From: Avipropionibacterium sp050157065 | GTDB lineage: Bacteria > Actinomycetota > Actinomycetes > Propionibacteriales > Propionibacteriaceae | Reading direction: 5' to 3' (one strand) | Assembly (NCBI GenBank): GCA_050157065.1 | Contig: CP189573.1 | DNA length: 64,000 bases | In this document: positions 60,826 through 64,000 of the stretch, piece after piece | Layout of the letters: each line of letters opens with the position of its first letter | Numbering within the stretch: position 1 is the stretch's first letter | Notes under the pieces: generated by a model | Told to the model about the DNA's origin: nothing | Databases searched by the model: none | What the model saw: only the letters and a program-made list of their open reading frames with translations | Program-made: the position numbers and the translations under genes

Positions 60826-62199
60826 GTGAAGCGACGTGAACTGCTGGCCGGCGGTACGGCCGTGGCGGCACTGGCTGCCACGGGCGGGCTGACCGGATGC
60901 TCAGGATTCAGCAACCAATCAGCACCGCAGGCCGGCGGCGGCTCTGCCCAGGGGCCGACCCCGCAGACCCTGATGACCTGGGCCAACCCCGAGATCACCG
61001 AGGCGTACCGGAAGACCCTGGCCAACTTCACCGACCAGACCGGGATCGAGGTCACGGTCTCCCCGGTTCCCAGTGGGGAGTACTTCAAGAAGATCAGCTC
61101 GATGACGCTGTCCAACTCGCTCCCCGACGTGTTCTGGGCCGACAACGGATCCGGTGTCGTCGCTCCGATGGCGGCCAACGGGAAGCTGTACGACTGGACG
61201 TCGATGTTGGACAACCCGCCCGACGGTGCGGGGCTGGATCGTGCCGACTTCGGCCCCGGCTACCTGGACCTGTTCACCGTCGACGGCAAGGTGATCGGCA
61301 TGCCGCAGGAGGTCAACACCAACGGCATCTACTACAACAAGCGGCTGCTCACCGAAGCCGGGGTGACGCTGCCGACACCCGAGTGGTCCTGGGACGACCT
61401 GTTCGCCGCCGTCGAGTCGTTGGCGGTCACCGAGGGATCGACGGTAAAGTCGTACGGCATGCACGTCGGCTGGTCGACGATCAATGACCCGTTCGGCATG
61501 TCGATGTACTCCCGGAGCTTCGGTGGTCCCGGTCTGGCCGGCGAGGCGTCGACCACCTTCCGCGGCGTCACCTCGATCGAGGCCAGCGCCCAGTTCCGCG
61601 AGGGGGCGCAACGATTCGTCGAGGCGATCAAGGCCGGTGGGATCAACGGCCCGTCGTTCTCCACCCAGAACTCCGTGGCCACCTTCATGAACGGCGAGCT
61701 GCCGATGATGTACGGCGGCCAGTGGTTCACCGGCTTCTTCTCCAAGCAGGTGACCGACGAGTGGGGGTTCGTCACGATGCCGAAGGGGTCGAACGGTTCC
61801 GTGGCGATCCTGGAGGGCAACGCGTTCTGCTCCCCGGCGAACCTCAAGGATCCGCAGTCGACGTGGAAGTTGATCCACTACATGCTGACCACCGGCTTCA
61901 ACGAGGCCTACGCCGAGGTCGGGCTGACACCGATCGCCTACACCCCCGGATCGAAGGGCTTCTTCAGTTACATGGAGGAGAAGTCCGCGACCGAATCCGG
62001 GTACGGCGAGGTCGCGAAGTCCGTCGAGGCCGACCTGGCGAACCCGAACAAGTCAGGCACGTCCTTCCTCGACAAGTGGGCCAACCGCGCTGCCGACGTC
62101 ACCAAGGCGGTCTGGAACCCGATGCTGGACGGGAAACGACCTGTCGACGAGGCCGTTGACGACTACGCCGCCCAGGTCGGGGCGCTGGCCGTGAGCTGA
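60826..62199 (+). CDS. Sugar-binding lipoprotein of ABC importer, copy 2
   Basis: 457 residues, tandem paralogue of the previous gene with the same lipobox (LTGC) and domain layout; GTG start 31 bp after it. The middle (61168-61409) differs from copy 1 (59763-60004) at only five of 242 bases, with a run of about 140 identical bases. The ends, including the signal region, are clearly more diverged and differ in length. It may widen the ligand range of the importer. Confidence 0.93.
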   Translation: MKRRELLAGGTAVAALAATGGLTGCSGFSNQSAPQAGGGSAQGPTPQTLMTWANPEITEAYRKTLANFTDQTGIEVTVSPVPSGEYFKKISSMTLSNSLPDVFWADNGSGVVAPMAANGKLYDWTSMLDNPPDGAGLDRADFGPGYLDLFTVDGKVIGMPQEVNTNGIYYNKRLLTEAGVTLPTPEWSWDDLFAAVESLAVTEGSTVKSYGMHVGWSTINDPFGMSMYSRSFGGPGLAGEASTTFRGVTSIEASAQFREGAQRFVEAIKAGGINGPSFSTQNSVATFMNGELPMMYGGQWFTGFFSKQVTDEWGFVTMPKGSNGSVAILEGNAFCSPANLKDPQSTWKLIHYMLTTGFNEAYAEVGLTPIAYTPGSKGFFSYMEEKSATESGYGEVAKSVEADLANPNKSGTSFLDKWANRAADVTKAVWNPMLDGKRPVDEAVDDYAAQVGALAVS

Positions 62200-62238
62200 C
62201 GCGACCCACGTCGCACCGACCCCGTCCCGACAGTTCGC

Positions 62239-62268
62239 GTCCCGAGAATCCCCGTCCCGAGAATCCCT
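62239..62268. repeat. Tandem 15-bp repeat in intergenic gap
   Basis: GTCCCGAGAATCCCC (62239) and GTCCCGAGAATCCCT (62254) are adjacent and differ once; a partial third copy (GTCCC) follows. It is in the 122-bp gap before the secreted protein gene. Confidence 0.85.
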
Positions 62269-62321
62269 GTCCCACAACTGCAACTGCACACACACACCCC
62301 GACTGATCAAGGGAGATCAAC

Positions 62322-64000
62322 ATGTCACTTCGTTCCAGACTGTCGCGTTTCACGGTGGTGGCCGTCACTGGTCTCGTCGCGAGCGTCCTGACCGGGACGC
62401 CACCGCCGGCAGTCGCAGACGAGGCCCCGGACGCTGCACCGAGTTGCACCGTCGGAGTCGATGCGCGTTCTGTGTCAGGGATCGTGCCACTGACGGCGAC
62501 GACATCCACCACCGCCGCTGGGGTGCAGTTCTTCCTGGACGGCCAACCGCTGGGCTTCGGGTTCACCCCCGACGCCGGTGCCGGCACCTCATTCAGCTTC
62601 GCTGCCTACGGCACCCTCGACGGCGGTTGGTCCACCAGTGCGGTGGCCAACGGCAACCACGAACTCTCCTGTCGAGGTTGGAGTTCCGCCGGACTCGGGG
62701 AGGTCGGCGCAGTCACGCCGGTGGCTGTCGGCAATCGGTCGAGGGCCCAGCTGACCACCCCGGCCGATCAGGTCGAAGTGGGGGGCGTGGTGGAGGTCAC
62801 CGCGGTGTTCTCCGGGCCGCAGCTCCCGACGGCGGCCACCTTCCGGATGGACGACGAGATCCTCGGCACGGGGGAGTGCAGCAGCGGCCCTCGACACACG
62901 GCGGTCTGCACGTATGCCTGGGACTCGGTGGCGACCACCACGCTCAACCACTGGGACATGCCGGGCGGACTCCGCGTGCTGACTGCCGAGGCCACGATCG
63001 GCGGTCAGACCGTTCGCACCCAGCCGGTGCGCTCCATCGTCAACATCCGCTCCGATGCCGAGATGTTGTTGTCGGAGTACGAGATGGCGGGGCTGGGCCG
63101 CGTCGGCCGGGACGGTGGCTGGTCGATCACGCTGCCGGGAGATCCGACCAAGGACTTCATCACCTTCGGGGACGGGATCTACCGCCCGATCACCGGCCCG
63201 CAGAAGGCTGAGGACGCGGTGGGCCGCTGGGGCAACACCAGCGTGGTCACCGAATCCGGGACAGGTCTCTACGGACTGCTCAACGAGGTCCCCAACCGGA
63301 CGAACGACCCGGTCAACGCCCCCGCACTGACCACGGTCAAGCCGGCACCCGGGGTGCTGAAGAACGAGGACGGCACCGACTGCAGCGAGGAGGGCGGCCT
63401 GGCGTGGAGCACCGGCGTGGTGCCCAAGCCGAACTCGGACCACGTACTGATGACGTACTGGGGAATGTGCTCGCGGCCCGGTGACTGGCCGTTGCTCCAG
63501 GTGTTCGGCATTGCTGACTGGGATCCGGTGACGAACGAGGCCGTGATGCACAACGTGTTCGTCAAGGCCGCCGACGCGCCCGGCAACGAGCACCTGCCCA
63601 GCCAGATGCAGTTGGCGTCGCCGAGCACCGACGGCGACTACCTGTACTTCTGGCGTCCCGACGCCGGTGCGCTCTACCTGGCCCGGGTGAAGATCCCGAC
63701 CTCCGGCGATGCCGAGCCGTGGACGGACCCCAGCGAGTACGAGTACCGCAACGTCGAGGCCCCCGGCGGCTGGAAGGCCGATCCGCTGGCCGCCACGAAC
63801 CTGATGCCCGAGACGTCGCTGGGTGGAAACGTGGACTCCGTGCTCCGGGCGACGAACCTGCCGGGCCAGCCGTGGCTGATGATCACCCACCCCGACAGCT
63901 GGGACACCGGCATCGTCAACGTGTACCTGGCCGACGAGCCGGGCGCCCCGTGGCGACCGGTGCCGGAGTGGCAGAACCTCGTGCTGTGTGAGTCCTGTGG
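62322..64000 (+). CDS. Secreted multidomain protein, 3'-truncated by window end
   Basis: The frame from ATG 62322 stays open to the window end (559 codons visible). AGGGAG lies about eight bases upstream. A signal peptide ends near AVA-DE (about residue 32). Two Ig-like domains follow: residues about 45-140 (LDGQPLG) and about 145-245 (FRMDDEILG), each with paired cysteines. From about residue 250 a beta-propeller-like region has FGDGIYRPITGP and WSTGVVPKPNSDH, resembling DUF4185-type repeats. Probably a secreted or cell-surface sugar-binding or hydrolytic protein of the same locus; the C-terminus is unseen. Confidence 0.8.
   Translation, partial: MSLRSRLSRFTVVAVTGLVASVLTGTPPPAVADEAPDAAPSCTVGVDARSVSGIVPLTATTSTTAAGVQFFLDGQPLGFGFTPDAGAGTSFSFAAYGTLDGGWSTSAVANGNHELSCRGWSSAGLGEVGAVTPVAVGNRSRAQLTTPADQVEVGGVVEVTAVFSGPQLPTAATFRMDDEILGTGECSSGPRHTAVCTYAWDSVATTTLNHWDMPGGLRVLTAEATIGGQTVRTQPVRSIVNIRSDAEMLLSEYEMAGLGRVGRDGGWSITLPGDPTKDFITFGDGIYRPITGPQKAEDAVGRWGNTSVVTESGTGLYGLLNEVPNRTNDPVNAPALTTVKPAPGVLKNEDGTDCSEEGGLAWSTGVVPKPNSDHVLMTYWGMCSRPGDWPLLQVFGIADWDPVTNEAVMHNVFVKAADAPGNEHLPSQMQLASPSTDGDYLYFWRPDAGALYLARVKIPTSGDAEPWTDPSEYEYRNVEAPGGWKADPLAATNLMPETSLGGNVDSVLRATNLPGQPWLMITHPDSWDTGIVNVYLADEPGAPWRPVPEWQNLVLCESC

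Noticed and set aside
1..64000. tRNA, rRNA, prophage or transposase genes
   Set aside because: I saw no cloverleaf with a recognisable anticodon arm, no ribosomal RNA segment, and no integrase or transposase motif in any frame.

Overview
The window is high-GC DNA with very dense, often translationally coupled genes, many GTG/TTG starts, several apparently leaderless promoters, an arsenate reductase of actinobacterial type and a 180-kDa-class NAD-glutamate dehydrogenase. This points to an actinomycete; Propionibacteriales is my best guess, but that is inference and no rRNA gene is present to settle it.

Layout. (1) 1-4.4 kb: an arsenic island. The tail of a flavoprotein oxidoreductase and an MFS transporter converge on a minus-strand operon acr3 > arsR-arsC fusion > arsC-arsC fusion. 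It abuts a 3' remnant of a mutM/fpg-type DNA glycosylase gene (4.8-5.0 kb). (2) 5.1-13 kb: a PhyH-type dioxygenase, thiol peroxidase, GtrA-like membrane protein and then smc, a small membrane protein and ftsY. (3) 12.9-23.2 kb: accessory genes lying between ftsY and ffh. They include a Kelch-like protein, an APH-fold kinase and a six-gene minus-strand catabolic series (TIM-barrel isomerase, M20 hydrolase, E1 alpha, E1 beta, regulator, Gfo/Idh), divergent from an SDR + amidohydrolase pair. (4) 23.3-29.2 kb: ffh, an acetyltransferase, a vapBC toxin-antitoxin pair followed by an acetyltransferase remnant, a GDPD, an amidohydrolase and a membrane protein. (5) 29.3-37.5 kb: polysaccharide and amino-sugar genes: a large secreted heparinase II/III-like lyase, a LacI regulator, a NagB-family deaminase and an alpha/beta hydrolase. 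(6) 37.5-47.2 kb: a DUF2505-like protein, NAD-glutamate dehydrogenase, a Gfo/Idh oxidoreductase, a PHP phosphoesterase and a DEAD-box helicase. (7) 47.3-64 kb: a large sugar locus. A PhyH/AraC divergent pair is followed by a fully coupled six-gene operon (AraC, ThuA-like, Gfo/Idh, ROK, SIS isomerase, GH38 alpha-mannosidase). Divergent from that are a second PhyH enzyme and an ABC importer (two permeases, two tandem paralogous lipoprotein binding proteins, no ATPase) with a secreted multidomain protein that runs off the window.

How it works together. smc, ftsY and ffh are the housekeeping backbone, and the other blocks look like accessory insertions around it. The last 17 kb read as one oxidative glycoside-utilisation system. 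The importer brings in a mannose-containing glycoside and GH38 cleaves it. Gfo/Idh, ThuA-like and PhyH proteins probably oxidise or rearrange sugar units, and the ROK kinase and SIS isomerase feed the products to central metabolism. This is the most interesting candidate for an undescribed pathway. Short 15-21 bp tandem repeats and a dispersed GTCGAGC(C/T)TGTCGAGAC-like element recur in the intergenic gaps.
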